Positions 17,235-28,416 are shown, counted from the first letter of the stretch. The stretch is 64,000 bases of DNA from Caballeronia ptereochthonis (GCF_001545075.1 NZ_FCOB02000010.1:62001-126000); one strand, 5' to 3'. The notes: generated by a model not told the origin, from the letters alone. Numbers and translations: made by a program.

Positions 17235-17440
17235 GTCAACTGTCTTCGCGGCTTCTCTTCGGGCGTTCGCACCGACGCCGCCAACCGGCGGCTCCGCCTC
17301 GCACTGGCAGGCGTCGCAGGGGCGGCGAACGCGCGTGGATTTCGCGCGATCGGCCAGTACACGTCGCACATGTCGGGCACGGTGTCGTCGCTGGCCGACA
17401 ATCTCGCGCTCGGCAATCTTCCACTCGTCCTTGCGGCCGC
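17235..17440 (+). pseudogene. remnant of DUF1275 (YoaK-like) membrane protein
   Basis: One frame reads AGVAGAANARGFRAIGQYTS, then HMSGTVSSLADNLALGNLPL and VLAA. This is the N-terminal signature of DUF1275 proteins, which are usually about 230 aa with six membrane helices (typical pattern VAGATNAGGFLAVGQYTSHMTGIVSSMADNLALG). Only about 65 residues remain. There is no proper start, and the frame then runs into unrelated sequence next to the IclR gene. Confidence 0.65.
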
Positions 17441-17502
17441 GAAAAAGCGCGAGACGAACGTTCACCGCCAGGGCAAATTCCTCGACACCAGCGTCGATCA
17501 CT

Positions 17503-18252
17503 TCACTTGCGATATCCCATGGCACGCGAGATGTTGAGCGCGGCATTCTGAACCGCCGGCGCGAGTTCTTTCATGCGCTTGACGCTCAGCCGCTCCAACG
17601 GCCCCGAGATACCGATCGCCGCAGCAGGAAGGCCGAACGCATCGAAGATTGGCGCGGCGACGCCGCCTACGCTGTCCCGCCATTCGCCACGATTGATCGC
17701 ATAGCCATTCGCCGCCGCGCGCGCGAGCTCGGTCTTGAGCGCCTGCAAATCCGTGATGGTGGCCTTCGTATACGCGGTGAGATTAATCAGATGCCGCGCG
17801 AGGAATTCCTGCGTCTGATGCGCGAGAAGGATCTTGCCCGTCGCCACGCAATACGCAGGCGCATGGCCGCCGAGCACGGAGTAAGCCCGCACGGGCTGCG
17901 CGCTCTCTATCTTGTCGACATACACGACCGAGGCGCCATCGAGAATCGACAGGTGCACGGTCTCTTGCGTGAGATCGACCAGCGCACGCATATGCACAGC
18001 CGCGAACTGCCGCACGTCGATCTGCGCCATCTGCTTCGCGCCCAGTTCGAAGAGTTTGAACGTGCTGCGGTAGTTGCCCGTAGTTTCATCGCGCGTTGCA
18101 TAGCCTGCATGCGCAAGCGTCTGCAACGTGCGGTGTGTGTTGCTCTTCGTGAGTCCGACCTGCTCGGCCAGCACCGGAATCGTGACGGGCTTGCCATTCT
18201 GATCTGCGAGCGCCTCCAGAAGCATCAGGCCCTTCAGCAACGTCTTATCCAT
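17503..18252 (-). CDS. IclR family transcriptional regulator (IclR-A)
   Basis: A 249-aa regulator with an N-terminal winged helix (MDKTLLKGLMLLEALADQNG, then TIPVLAEQVGLTKSNTHRTL) and a C-terminal IclR effector domain. It is divergent from the CoA-transferase operon starting at 18502. The palindrome TCCTA-N5-TAGGA begins only 3 nt before its start codon and another lies at 18384-18398, so it very likely controls itself and the operon (inference). It has a paralogue at 42124-42987, and both sit next to a CoA-transferase gene or remnant. Confidence 0.92.
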   Translation of the reverse strand: MDKTLLKGLMLLEALADQNGKPVTIPVLAEQVGLTKSNTHRTLQTLAHAGYATRDETTGNYRSTFKLFELGAKQMAQIDVRQFAAVHMRALVDLTQETVHLSILDGASVVYVDKIESAQPVRAYSVLGGHAPAYCVATGKILLAHQTQEFLARHLINLTAYTKATITDLQALKTELARAAANGYAINRGEWRDSVGGVAAPIFDAFGLPAAAIGISGPLERLSVKRMKELAPAVQNAALNISRAMGYRK

Positions 18253-18254
18253 TG

Positions 18255-18269
18255 TCCTAAGATTTAGGA
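18255..18269. promoter_or_regulatory. candidate IclR operator, site A
   Basis: TCCTAAGATTTAGGA is an exact 5-bp inverted repeat with a 5-nt spacer. It covers the ribosome-binding region of the IclR-A gene, starting 3 nt before its ATG. Two further copies of the same pattern (18384-18398 and 27073-27087) lie upstream of acyl-CoA genes. Confidence 0.55.
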
Positions 18270-18381
18270 TTAAAAGCTCATTCTACACCGCGCATACCGC
18301 CGAGGGCCGCGTATCAGTTGGCCGCCGCCAAGAAATGTTTCGCCGGCAATTTGTGCGTCATTCCCATCGTTACACATTCAT

Positions 18382-18400
18382 CATCCTATTTCTTAGGATG
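18382..18400. promoter_or_regulatory. candidate IclR operator, site B
   Basis: CATCCTATTTCTTAGGATG is a 7-bp inverted repeat around a 5-nt spacer, with TCCTA-N5-TAGGA as its core. It lies in the divergent IclR/CoA-transferase promoter region, about 100 nt before the CoA-transferase start. Confidence 0.6.
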
Positions 18401-18501
18401 TGTATATCATTTTTTAGTTTACACATGTGGGGGATCGCGCCACAATCGAATCGACGCGCACGAACGCTGCCGCATGCCAATGGGATTGCCGAGGAAAACA
18501 C

Positions 18502-19650
18502 ATGGATCAGCCACTTCAAGGAATCAGGGTCATCGAGTTCTGCAACGTCGCGGCGGGGCCGTACTGCGGAATGCTGCTCGCGGACATGGGCGCGGACGTC
18601 ATCAAGGTCGAGCATCCGCAAGGCGGCGATACGTTGCGCGCGTGGCCGCCCATTTCCGAGGGCTATAGCGAGAATTTCGCGTCGCTCAACCGCAACAAGC
18701 GCTCGGTTACGCTCGATCTGAAAGATCCTCACGACATCCTTCAGGCGAAGTTGTTGATTCAGACAGCCGATGTCGTCATCGAGAACAATCGTCCCGGCGT
18801 GATGAATCGCCTCGGGCTCGGTTACGAGGACGTTCGCGCGATGAAACCATCCATCGTCTATTGCTCGATCTCCGCGTATGGTCAGACCGGACCGCGCTCG
18901 CAGGAAGGCGGTTTCGATCTGACCGTGCAAGCGATGAGCGGCATCATGAGCATCACGGGCGAACCCGAGGGCGCGCCGGTCAAATGCGGCGTACCGCTCG
19001 CGGATTTCTCCGCCGGACTGTATGCCGCGTTCTCGGTGGCATCGGCGTTGCGCGGCGTTGCGGCAACGGGCGAAGGCACACATATCGATGTGCCGATGCT
19101 CGGCGCGACGCTTGCCATCGCTGCATTGCAGACGTCCGAATACTTCGGCACGGGGCGCGATCCGCAGAAGCTCGGCTCGGCGCATCCGCGTAACGCGCCG
19201 TATCAGGCGTTCAAGGCGCGCGACACGTATTTCGGCATGGCGGCAGGCAATAATGCGCTGTGGGAATCGGTGTGCAAGGTCGTGCAACGCGATGATCTGA
19301 AGGCCGACGCGCGTTATGCGACGACCACGTTGCGCGCGCAGCATCAGGTCGAATTGCGTGACGCGCTGGAGACGATCTTCGCCGCCGACGACGCCGAACA
19401 CTGGATCGAGCGTTTTCGTGCAGCGGGCGTGCCATGCGCGCCGATCAACACGTATTCGCAAGTGTTGAAGGACACGCAGGTCGAGCATATGGAATGGGTG
19501 CAGCCGCTCGAATTGCCCAACGGCGTGCAGACGAAGACGTTCGCATCGCCCGTCAAATTCTCCGGCAAAACGCCTGAAATTCGCCTGCGCCCGCCGGGGC
19601 TCGGTGAACACAACGCCGAGTTGCTGAAGCGCTCGGAGGTCGAGGCATGA
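18502..19650 (+). CDS. family III (CaiB/BaiF) CoA-transferase
   Basis: A 382-aa protein typical of family III CoA-transferases. The N-terminus (GIRVIEFCNVAAGPYCGMLL, ADMGADVIKVE) and Asp168 in VPLADFSAG, the expected catalytic nucleophile, are present. These enzymes move CoA between acids without ATP; carnitine CoA-transferase CaiB and succinyl-dependent transferases are examples. The start is ATG 18502 after GAGGAAAAC. It is the first gene of a five-gene acyl-CoA operon. The remnant at 41257-41653 is a close relative. Confidence 0.92.
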   Translation: MDQPLQGIRVIEFCNVAAGPYCGMLLADMGADVIKVEHPQGGDTLRAWPPISEGYSENFASLNRNKRSVTLDLKDPHDILQAKLLIQTADVVIENNRPGVMNRLGLGYEDVRAMKPSIVYCSISAYGQTGPRSQEGGFDLTVQAMSGIMSITGEPEGAPVKCGVPLADFSAGLYAAFSVASALRGVAATGEGTHIDVPMLGATLAIAALQTSEYFGTGRDPQKLGSAHPRNAPYQAFKARDTYFGMAAGNNALWESVCKVVQRDDLKADARYATTTLRAQHQVELRDALETIFAADDAEHWIERFRAAGVPCAPINTYSQVLKDTQVEHMEWVQPLELPNGVQTKTFASPVKFSGKTPEIRLRPPGLGEHNAELLKRSEVEA

Positions 19651-20375
19651 GCGGTATCATCGTCGAGAAGATGCCGACGCACTGGTCGATCACGCTCAAT
19701 CGGCCGGACAAGCTCAATGCGTTATCCGCGAGTATCGTGGAAGAACTGATTCAGGCTTTCGACGCTGCCGATGCCGCGAAAACGCCGCTCGTCACGCTGC
19801 AAGGCGAAGGCCGATGCTTTAGCGCGGGCTTCGATATGAGCGACGTGCAAGCGCAAAGCGAAGGCGATTTAGTGCTGCGCTTCATCCGCATCGAAACGTT
19901 GCTGAACAAGATTGCAAGCGCGTCGTGCTTCACTGTGGCGCTCGCGCATGGCCGAAATTTCGGCGCGGGTGTCGACCTGATTGCGGCGTGCAATCTGCGC
20001 GTGGCCGCGCCCGGTTCGACGTTTCGCATGCCGGGGCTGAAGTTCGGTCTCGTGCTGGGTTCGGCGCGATTTGCGCGTATCGTCGGCACGCGTGAGGCGC
20101 AGCGCATTCTCGAAACGGCGGCCACGTTCGATGTCGAACGCGCAAGCGCGAACGGTTTTATCGAACGCGTGGCGGGTCCGGAGCAATACGCGGAAGTCGT
20201 CGCCGAAGCGCTGGAACGCGCGAACGCGTTGCCCGCCGAAATCCGCGCCTTGTTGCGACGCGCGCTCGACACCGAAGAGGCCGATACCGACCTCGCCGCG
20301 CTCGTTCGATCGGCGTCCACGCCGGGCATTCACAAGCGCATCGCGGCGTATCTGGCGTCGTCGAAGAAGGCTTAG
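19647..20375 (+). CDS. enoyl-CoA hydratase/isomerase family protein
   Basis: A 242-aa crotonase-fold protein. The oxyanion-hole segments are visible as CFSAGFDMSDVQ and HGRNFGAGVDLIAACNLRVA. The usual two catalytic Glu positions are not both obvious, so it might be a hydratase, isomerase or another crotonase activity. The start overlaps the CoA-transferase stop (ATGA), which indicates translational coupling. It should act on the CoA ester made by the preceding enzyme. Confidence 0.9.
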   Translation: MSGIIVEKMPTHWSITLNRPDKLNALSASIVEELIQAFDAADAAKTPLVTLQGEGRCFSAGFDMSDVQAQSEGDLVLRFIRIETLLNKIASASCFTVALAHGRNFGAGVDLIAACNLRVAAPGSTFRMPGLKFGLVLGSARFARIVGTREAQRILETAATFDVERASANGFIERVAGPEQYAEVVAEALERANALPAEIRALLRRALDTEEADTDLAALVRSASTPGIHKRIAAYLASSKKA

Positions 20376-20387
20376 GAGACATCTCGC

Positions 20388-21221
20388 ATGAGTTCGGGAT
20401 TCGCAAGCAAGGACAAACAGGTCTCACTCGCCGAACTGGTCGCGCTCGTGCCCAATGGCGCGTCGTTGGGCTTGGGCGGCAGCTTTCTGCATCGCGGGCC
20501 ATTCGCGTTCGTGCGCGAACTGATCCGGCAGGAGAAGCGCGACATCGAGATCATCAAGCAATCGCCGGGTTACGACATCGACATACTTTGTCGCGCGGGC
20601 GTCGCCTCGCGGGCGCGTTGCGGCATCGTCGCGATGGAAGGCAATTTCGGGCTTGCGCCGTGGTATCGGAGCGCGGTCGAGAAGGGTCATCTGAAGCTCG
20701 AAGAACACGCATGCGCGAGTCTCACGGCGGGACTGCGCGCGGCTGCATTCGGCGTGCCGTTCATGCCGTGCGGCGGCTTGCATGGCAGCGATCTGGTGCG
20801 GATCAACGACTGGAAATGTCTCGACGATCCTTACGGCAGCGGCCAGCAAACCTACGTGATTCCCGCTATTTCGCCGGACTTTGCCGTGATTCATGCATCG
20901 AGCGTCGATCGCGATGGCAACGTGCGCGTGGCAGGCACGTATCACTGGGACCGTATCATGAGCCGCGCCGCCAAAAGCGTGCTCGTCGTGGCCGAAAAGC
21001 TCAGCGATACGAGCTTCGCCGATCAACCCGAGCTCACGATCGTGCCTTATTTCATGGTGCAAAACTATGCGATCGTGAAGAACGGCGCATGGCCGGGTTC
21101 GTGCTGGCCATCGTATGCAATCGACTATCAGGCAGTCGATGCGTATCTTCAAGAAGGCCCCGAAGCGCTCGCGCGCCATATCGATGCCGCGCCCGAAGCG
21201 GAGGTTCATCGACATGGCTGA
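20388..21221 (+). CDS. CoA-transferase-like subunit A (GctA/IpdA type)
   Basis: A 277-aa protein of the family I CoA-transferase alpha-subunit fold (LVPNGASLGLGGSFLHRGPF, then PFMPCGGLHGSDLV). It overlaps subunit B by 8 nt, so the two chains are surely made together. Proteins of this group are either glutaconate CoA-transferase-like or, as in the IpdAB group, CoA-ester ring hydrolases. Subunit B here lacks the catalytic Glu expected of a transferase, which favours a non-transferase role (see the finding). Confidence 0.85.
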   Translation: MSSGFASKDKQVSLAELVALVPNGASLGLGGSFLHRGPFAFVRELIRQEKRDIEIIKQSPGYDIDILCRAGVASRARCGIVAMEGNFGLAPWYRSAVEKGHLKLEEHACASLTAGLRAAAFGVPFMPCGGLHGSDLVRINDWKCLDDPYGSGQQTYVIPAISPDFAVIHASSVDRDGNVRVAGTYHWDRIMSRAAKSVLVVAEKLSDTSFADQPELTIVPYFMVQNYAIVKNGAWPGSCWPSYAIDYQAVDAYLQEGPEALARHIDAAPEAEVHRHG

Positions 21222-21925
21222 ACAATGGAGCGGCTTCTCCTACATCGTCACGAATCTCGCGCGCTTCATCCGGCCGGACGAGATCACGTTCAGCGGCGTG
21301 AACTCCACGCCGCCGATGCTCGCATGTCTGCTCGCCAAGCGCGCATATGACTGGGACTTCGTGTATATCAACGTGGCGGGCGGCGTCGATCCGTCGCCCT
21401 CTTCCATTCCGATTTCGAGCTCCGACCCATTGCTTGCGGAAGGCTCTGCATCGATCTTTGCCAACGAGGACTTCTATGATCTTTGCACGCGCGGCCGCAT
21501 GGATCTCACGTTCCTCGGCGCGGCGCAACTCGATGGCGCGGGCTGCGCGAACAACTCGTGTATCGGCGAATGGGCGCATCCGAAAGTGCGACTACCGGGC
21601 GGCGGCGGCGGCGCCGTCATGCTGCCGACGGCCAAACGCGCCTGCACGTGGCGCACCGAGCATTCGAAACGCACGCTCGTGGAGAAGCTCGACTTCGTGA
21701 CGTCATGGGGCGGCATGCATGGCGTGGTCACGCCGATCGCCGTATTCGTGAAGCGCGACGGCAAGCTAGCATTGCAATCGTGGCATCCGGAATCGAGTCT
21801 CGATGAAGTGCGCGAACGCACCGGATTCACGTTCGATGCAAGCGGCGCCGAGCCCACTGCGCCGCCGACATCGCGCGAACTTGAAGCACTCGAATCACTC
21901 GATTCGCAAGGTCAATTCGAGCGCG

Positions 21926-21948
<23 letters not shown>
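21214..21948 (+). CDS. CoA-transferase-like subunit B (GctB/IpdB type)
   Basis: A 244-aa beta-subunit-like protein starting at ATG 21214. True GctB/ScoB-like transferases carry a nucleophilic Glu in a Y-E-S-G type motif before the D-P-x-P-x-x-x-P segment. Here the aligned stretch reads FVYINVAGGVDPSPSSIPIS, so Val stands where Glu is expected (my hand alignment). This resembles the situation described for IpdAB, a CoA-ester ring-opening hydrolase. The end overlaps the AMP-ligase start, confirming one operon. Confidence 0.85.
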
Positions 21949-23484
<1,536 letters not shown>

Positions 23485-23497
<13 letters not shown>

Positions 23498-24501
23498 AAC
23501 CGCCGGCGTGCATCGCGAAGCCACAAACGCACGAGATGTCGCTTGCGACGCTCTTCGTCGAAATCGACGAAGTTCGTGCGTCGATGCCCGCAACGCAAGT
23601 TGTCGACGATCTGAATCTGGCCCGGCTCGAAGAAGAATTCGCGTGCCCATTGCGGTTCGCGCATGACGGCTTCGAGCGTTTCCAATGCTTCGAGGGCCTC
23701 CTCGTCCATGTCCCGCTGCGCCATCCGATAACCGTTGATCACATGACGATGCGACAGCCTGCACACCACGCCATCGGCTTCTTTTGAAAATAGAGGATGG
23801 CTTATGATAGTCGCGTCGCCGGGCGCGTGCTCGCGCTGCCGATCGAAAAGATATGGCCGATACAAGCGCGCAAGCAGATGCGGATAACGCTCGATCATCT
23901 GGTTGTAGACGGTATAAAAACTGACGATACTGCTCACGCCGCCTTCCTTCGCGGGATGCAGGCACAACAGCGCGACGAAGTCCGGCGGGCAGACGTTATA
24001 GCTATTGTCGGTATGAAAATTCTGTTCCGCGTTGGTGATGTCGGGACGCACGCCGTTGCCGGGCGGCTTGCCGAGATCACGCACGTCGTAAATCATCTTG
24101 CCGTCCCAGCTTTGCGCAACGGGACGCGAAACCATCTGCGCGAGCAGCCAGTAGACCGCGGTCGCTTCTTCCTTGCTCCACAGTTCCATCGGCAAGCGAT
24201 CGACGATCACGAAGCCCGGCCCGTCGCTCAGCAATTGCGCCGCCTCGCGCATCATCGCGCGGCAGCGTTCGAGCGAAAAGTCATCGGGACGCAAAAGCGG
24301 CGTCGGCAGCGGATTCGCACGCAGCGTCGCCACGGCTTCATCGAGTTCGCGGCGGCACGCATCGTTGATCTTCACGATGCCGTCTTCAGGCGAAAGACTG
24401 TCACGCGTCCACGCAATCGGTCCGGTGAAAGGCGTCATGCGTACCGGCTCGCTGAGATCGTGCGCGGCTTCTTCTTCCAGTATCATCGTTTGATCAGTCA
24501 T
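23485..24501 (-). CDS. TauD/TfdA family Fe(II)/2-oxoglutarate dioxygenase
   Basis: A 338-aa protein with the iron motif HTDNS (His-x-Asp) in NFHTDNSYNV, the distal region LRCGHRRTNF (His and Arg) and RKRHLVRLWLRD at the end. The family hydroxylates acids and quaternary amines; the CAS/gamma-butyrobetaine group has this length. It is convergent with the acyl-CoA ligase, and the LysR gene at 24665 is divergent from it, with a 163-bp promoter region that makes LysR control likely. The substrate is unknown. Confidence 0.88.
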
Positions 24502-24664
24502 CTCCCGGGCTCCTTTTTTTTGCGGCGCAATGTTGTGCGTTGTGGCATGTGCCGCAATGCAAACCAGTCTAGGGCGTGCACGCCGCGCTGGATAGCGAGA
24601 CTTTCCGATCGTGCATCATCGAAATAAGCGATGAAGTTACGCAGCCCAACCGCCATGAAGAGCA

Positions 24665-25561
24665 ATGGACATTCGACAGTTGGAGACCTTTTTGCGCATC
24701 GTGGATACGGGCAGTTTCGCCGCCGCCGCGCAAACGCTCAACGCGACGCAATCGACCGTTTCCGCGCGCATTCGCGAGCTCGAACGCTCGCTCGGCGTCG
24801 ATCTGTTCGATCGCAGTCAGCATCGCGCGCGGCTCACCGCGAAGGGACAAGATCTCGTTGCATCGGCGCGCGAGATCGTCGCCCTGGCATCGCGCGTGCG
24901 GCACCGTATCGGCGATAAGGACGCGCTCACGGGTACGGTGCGCCTCGGCGTCGTCGGGCTCGTCGCGATTACGTGGCTGCCGAAGTTGATGAGCGCATTG
25001 CGCGAACGCTATCCGAACCTTGCGGTCGTGCTCGACATGAGTCTGACGGCGACGCTCGTCGATAAGCTGCGCAACGGCGATCTCGATCTCGTGCTCGTGA
25101 CGGGCCCTGTTGTGGAAAGCGGTCTGCAAGCCATTTCGCTTGGCTATGACGATTTCGTCTGGATGTGCTCGCCCGCGCTTGCCGTGCCCGCGCGCAAGCT
25201 ATCGCCCGCCGAGCTCGCGACGTGGCCTGTGCTGGGCTTGTCGTCGCAATCGCATCACTATCCGGTCATCGAGCGATGGTTCCGCGATGCGAGCGCCGAA
25301 TATCGTCCGGTCATTTCGTGCAACAACGTGCGCGTGCTCGCGGAGTTGACCGTGTCGTGCCTGGGCGTGAGCCTCTTGCCACGCCTGTCGTATCACGCGG
25401 AAATTGCAGCGGGCAAGCTGCGTGTAATCGATACCGCACCGCGGATCGGTCCCGTGCAATTTGTCGCGCTGCATCGGCATACGGCAACCGATCCTATCGT
25501 CGCGGCCGTTGCCGAACTCGCGCTGGAGACGAGCGAGTTCGAGCGGCCGGGCAATGCGTAA
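24665..25561 (+). CDS. LysR family transcriptional regulator (LysR-C)
   Basis: A 298-aa regulator with a standard winged helix (IRQLETFLRIVDTGSFAAAA, then LNATQSTVSARI). It is divergent from the TauD-like gene and convergent with the symporter gene (16-nt gap). It resembles the LysR at 48702 in its start, including the ATQS segment. Likely targets are the dioxygenase, and perhaps the symporter (inference). Confidence 0.9.
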   Translation: MDIRQLETFLRIVDTGSFAAAAQTLNATQSTVSARIRELERSLGVDLFDRSQHRARLTAKGQDLVASAREIVALASRVRHRIGDKDALTGTVRLGVVGLVAITWLPKLMSALRERYPNLAVVLDMSLTATLVDKLRNGDLDLVLVTGPVVESGLQAISLGYDDFVWMCSPALAVPARKLSPAELATWPVLGLSSQSHHYPVIERWFRDASAEYRPVISCNNVRVLAELTVSCLGVSLLPRLSYHAEIAAGKLRVIDTAPRIGPVQFVALHRHTATDPIVAAVAELALETSEFERPGNA

Positions 25562-25577
25562 TCGCGCTGTGTCAGCG

Positions 25578-26891
25578 TCAAGGCAACGCGGTTCGGGGCT
25601 CGCCCGAAGGCCGCGCGAACATGCGGAACGTCGCGAACAACGCGATCAGCGCGGCGAACGAAAGCCACAACGCAGGCACCGCTCGATTCTGCGTGACCTG
25701 AATCAACGCGGTGCAGATGAACGGCGTAAAGCCGCCGAAGATCGCTTGCGCGAGACTCCACACGATTGAGAAGCCGGTGCCACGAATGCTCGCGGGCATG
25801 ATCTCGGTAAGTGCAACCACCATGCCCGCCTGATACGAGCCGTAGATCATCGCGTACCACATCTCCACGGCGAGCAAGCGCGTGAAACTGGGCGCTTGCA
25901 CGAGCCATAACATCGCCGGATAAGCGGTCAGAATCACGAGCACCGCGCATACGGTGAGCACCGCGCGCCGCCCGACCTTGTCCGAAATCGCGCCGACGAT
26001 AGGCAGCATCGTGAAGTTGATGATGCCTACGGCCATCGTCACGAGGAACGAATCGATGGCGGGTAGATGGAGCACGCGCGACCCATACGTCGGCGTGTAA
26101 GCGGTGATGAGATTGAACATGACGGCGGTGAGCGTGACCAGCATGATCGCCCCGCCGATGAGACGCGCGTTATCCCGCAGCGATGTAAAGATCTCCTTGC
26201 TCGTCGGATGCCGCGCGCGCGATTCGAACTCTTTCGTTTCGCGCAGACGGCGGCGAATCATGAAAAGCACGGGAATGATCAGACAGCCAATCATGAACGG
26301 AATGCGCCATCCCCAGCTATTCATCTGTTCGGCTGTAAGCGTGAAGCGCAAGCCCACGCCGAGCGCCGCTGCAAATACGACTGCCGCCTGCTGGCTCGCC
26401 GATTGCCAGCTTACAAAGAAGCCACGTCGTCCGGGCGGCGCGATCTCCGCGAGATAGACCGATACGCCGCCGAGTTCCGCGCCTGCGGAAAAGCCTTGCA
26501 ACAAGCGCCCCAACACGACGATGATCGGCGCGGCGATGCCGATGGTGTCGTAGCCCGGCACGAACGTGATCATCAACATGCCGACGGACATCAGCGCGAG
26601 CGTGAGCAAGAGGCCCGCGCGCCGTCCACGACGGTCGATGTACGAACCGAGCACGAGCGCGCCGATCGGCCGCATCAGAAAGCCGACGCCGAAGGTAGCG
26701 AACGACAGCATCAACGAGACGAATTCGTTGCCGCGCGGAAAGAGCGCTTGCGAGATCGAGAGCGCGTAAAAGCCGTAGACGGAGAAGTCGTACATCTCCA
26801 GGAAGTTGCCGCTCGTGACGCGCAGGATCGTTCTTGCCGATGCCTCGTGCGCTTTACCCGATGTGCCTGATTGCATGACGTGCGTCTCCAT
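25578..26891 (-). CDS. MFS transporter, citrate/tricarballylate:proton symporter type
   Basis: A 437-aa 12-helix protein of the metabolite:H+ symporter family. Hallmarks are [55 protein letters not shown], and [10 protein letters not shown]. This pattern is closest to CitA/TcuC proteins, which import citrate or tricarballylate with protons. ATG 26876 (after GGAGA) is a possible alternative start. The upstream region faces the AcuI remnant. A carboxylate substrate fits the neighbouring Tct and MmgE/PrpD genes. Confidence 0.88.
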   Translation of the reverse strand: METHVMQSGTSGKAHEASARTILRVTSGNFLEMYDFSVYGFYALSISQALFPRGNEFVSLMLSFATFGVGFLMRPIGALVLGSYIDRRGRRAGLLLTLALMSVGMLMITFVPGYDTIGIAAPIIVVLGRLLQGFSAGAELGGVSVYLAEIAPPGRRGFFVSWQSASQQAAVVFAAALGVGLRFTLTAEQMNSWGWRIPFMIGCLIIPVLFMIRRRLRETKEFESRARHPTSKEIFTSLRDNARLIGGAIMLVTLTAVMFNLITAYTPTYGSRVLHLPAIDSFLVTMAVGIINFTMLPIVGAISDKVGRRAVLTVCAVLVILTAYPAMLWLVQAPSFTRLLAVEMWYAMIYGSYQAGMVVALTEIMPASIRGTGFSIVWSLAQAIFGGFTPFICTALIQVTQNRAVPALWLSFAALIALFATFRMFARPSGEPRTALP

Positions 26892-27071
26892 TTGTTCGCG
26901 CTTCTCGCGCCGTTCTTTTTCTTTTATTCAAGCCGTCTTTATTCACATTCCGAATGATTCCGTTCCACCGCCAATCATCCGGTTAAGTACTAGCTCCAAG
27001 TTTGCGGGCCTTTTGCTTGACCACATTCTGCGACGGTGCGAGCATCGTGTAAACCACATTTTGAATTGTTC

Positions 27072-27088
27072 GTCCTATTTTATAGGAC
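27072..27088. promoter_or_regulatory. candidate IclR operator, site C
   Basis: GTCCTATTTTATAGGAC is a perfect inverted repeat (6-bp arms, 5-nt spacer) with the same core as sites A and B. It lies 39 nt upstream of the AcuI-like remnant. The operator outlived the genes it probably controlled, which suggests that AcuI and the acyl-CoA dehydrogenase once belonged to the IclR-A regulon (inference). Confidence 0.6.
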
Positions 27089-27126
27089 TTTCGTTATTCA
27101 CGTTCCTTATAACGGAGCCCGAACCG

Positions 27127-27507
27127 ATGTTCAAAGCCATGCTGCTGGACCGCCAGGAAGATCGCTCGACAGCGCGCATCGCGGGTCTGGAGGACAGTCA
27201 GTTGCCCGACGGCGAAGTCACCGTACGCATCGCGTTTTCGACGCTCAATTACAAGGACGCGCTCGCGATCACCGGTAAGGGTCCGGTCGTGTGCAAGTTC
27301 CCGATGGTGCCGGGCATCGACTTCGCAGGCACGGTCGGCACGGCGGGCTACACCGCAATGCTTTGCGTGCAGGCCATCGCCGTGCACGGCGTGAAGCCCG
27401 GCGGCGGCGATGTGCTCGTGACCGGCGCGAACGGCGGCGTCGGCGGCGTGGCGACTGCGTTGCTCGCGAAGCGCGGTTATCGCGTGGTGGCATCGACCGG
27501 ACGCATG
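27127..27507 (+). pseudogene. broken acrylyl-CoA reductase/quinone oxidoreductase (AcuI-like)
   Basis: Starts normally at ATG 27127 behind ACGGAGC with an AcuI-like N-terminus ([20 protein letters not shown], then [10 protein letters not shown] and GIDFAGTV). It then jumps in frame from FAGTV (about 27336) directly to [20 protein letters not shown], so the middle segment that normally joins these parts (I estimate 60-70 residues) is missing. It continues to the nucleotide-binding [10 protein letters not shown] and stops making sense after VVASTGR, where an unrelated minus-strand fragment begins. Confidence 0.85.
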
Positions 27508-27908
27508 AACGGGGCGTACCACGACGTCGCGTCGTAACCGGGCACGCTTTGCGCGACGGCTGGCAGATCTGGTGTGAGCGACGAAGGCTTCGCGCTCGTC
27601 ACGGCCACGCCCGTCAACTGATGATTATTGATGTACGGCAGCGCCTCGCTCACGACCGCGACCGTCACGCGCCCGCCGATGGCATCCTGAATCGCGGGAA
27701 TGCCGCCCTGATAAGGCACGGTCGTCATCTGCACGCCGGCCATGCGTTTGAAGAGTTCACACGACAGAAACGGACTCGTGCCGACGACGGATGTCGCGCA
27801 CGTCGCCTTGCCGGGATTCTGCTTCGCGTAGCTGATGAGTTGCCCGAGCGAATCGATTTTCGCGGCCGGACTGACGGCGAAATAGTTCGGCACGTTCACG
27901 AAGTCACG
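27506..27908 (-). pseudogene. internal fragment of a Bug/TctC-type binding protein
   Basis: On the minus strand the frame reads VPNYFAVSPAAKIDSLGQLI, then NPGKATCATSVVGTSPF, FKRMAGVQMTTVPYQGGIPA and ends near [13 protein letters not shown]. This matches the middle of tripartite tricarboxylate binding proteins (compare the intact ones at 31471 and 36691). The signal peptide, the first third and the C-terminal part are absent. Both ends join sharply to fragments of other genes. Confidence 0.85.
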
Positions 27909-27917
27909 CCGCCCGGT

Positions 27918-28413
27918 CGCAGCGAAGCGGGATTCGCCGGCCTCATGAACGCGTATAACGCGCAGCGCGTGGGCGCGGCGACGGTTGCGCTCGGCATCGC
28001 ACAGGGCGCATTCGAACTCGCGCTCGAATCCGCGAAAAAACGCGAAAAAACGCGAGCAGTTCGGCCGCCCGATCATGGAGTTTCAGGGCTTGCAATGGAT
28101 GCTCGCCGACATGTCGATCCAGCTCGAAGCCGCGCGTCTCATGATCTGGAAAGCGGCGACTTCGAGCAGCGGGTTTCCGTCGATGTTCGAAGCCGCGCGC
28201 GCCAAAGTGCTGCCGGCGGAAACCGCCATCAAGGTGACGAACGACGCCTTGCAGATTCACGGCGCGGTCGGCTACGGACGCGACATGCCGCTCGAACGCA
28301 TGGTGCGCGATGCGCGCATGTTCACCATTTCGGGCGGCACCGCGCAGATTTTGCGCACGCAAGTGGCCGGCACGTTGCTCAGCATCAAACTGCCGCAACG
28401 ACGCCAGCCGTGA
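27918..28413 (+). pseudogene. C-terminal fragment of an acyl-CoA dehydrogenase with frameshift
   Basis: The frame starts inside the protein (GFAGLMNAYNAQRVGAATVA, LGIAQGAFELALESAKK). It is interrupted by a 10-bp tandem duplication and resumes in another frame (REQFGRPIMEFQGLQWMLAD ... VTNDALQIHGAVGYGRDMPL ... FTISGGTAQILRTQ). The N-terminal 220 or so residues that bind substrate are missing. The C-terminal four-helix FAD domain is otherwise well kept, so the decay looks recent. Confidence 0.88.
28031..28050 (+). repeat. 10-bp tandem duplication causing a frameshift
   Basis: CGCGAAAAAA occurs twice in a row, followed by CGCGAGCAG. Removing one copy restores the family sequence A-K-K-R-E-Q-F-G-R. 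Slipped-strand duplication is the simplest explanation. Confidence 0.85.
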
Positions 28414-28416
28414 GCC

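Noticed and set aside
27328..27343. GGCACGG direct repeats at the AcuI deletion joint as the cause of the deletion
   Set aside because: Recombination between the repeats would leave one copy, but two remain, so repeat-mediated deletion is not supported.
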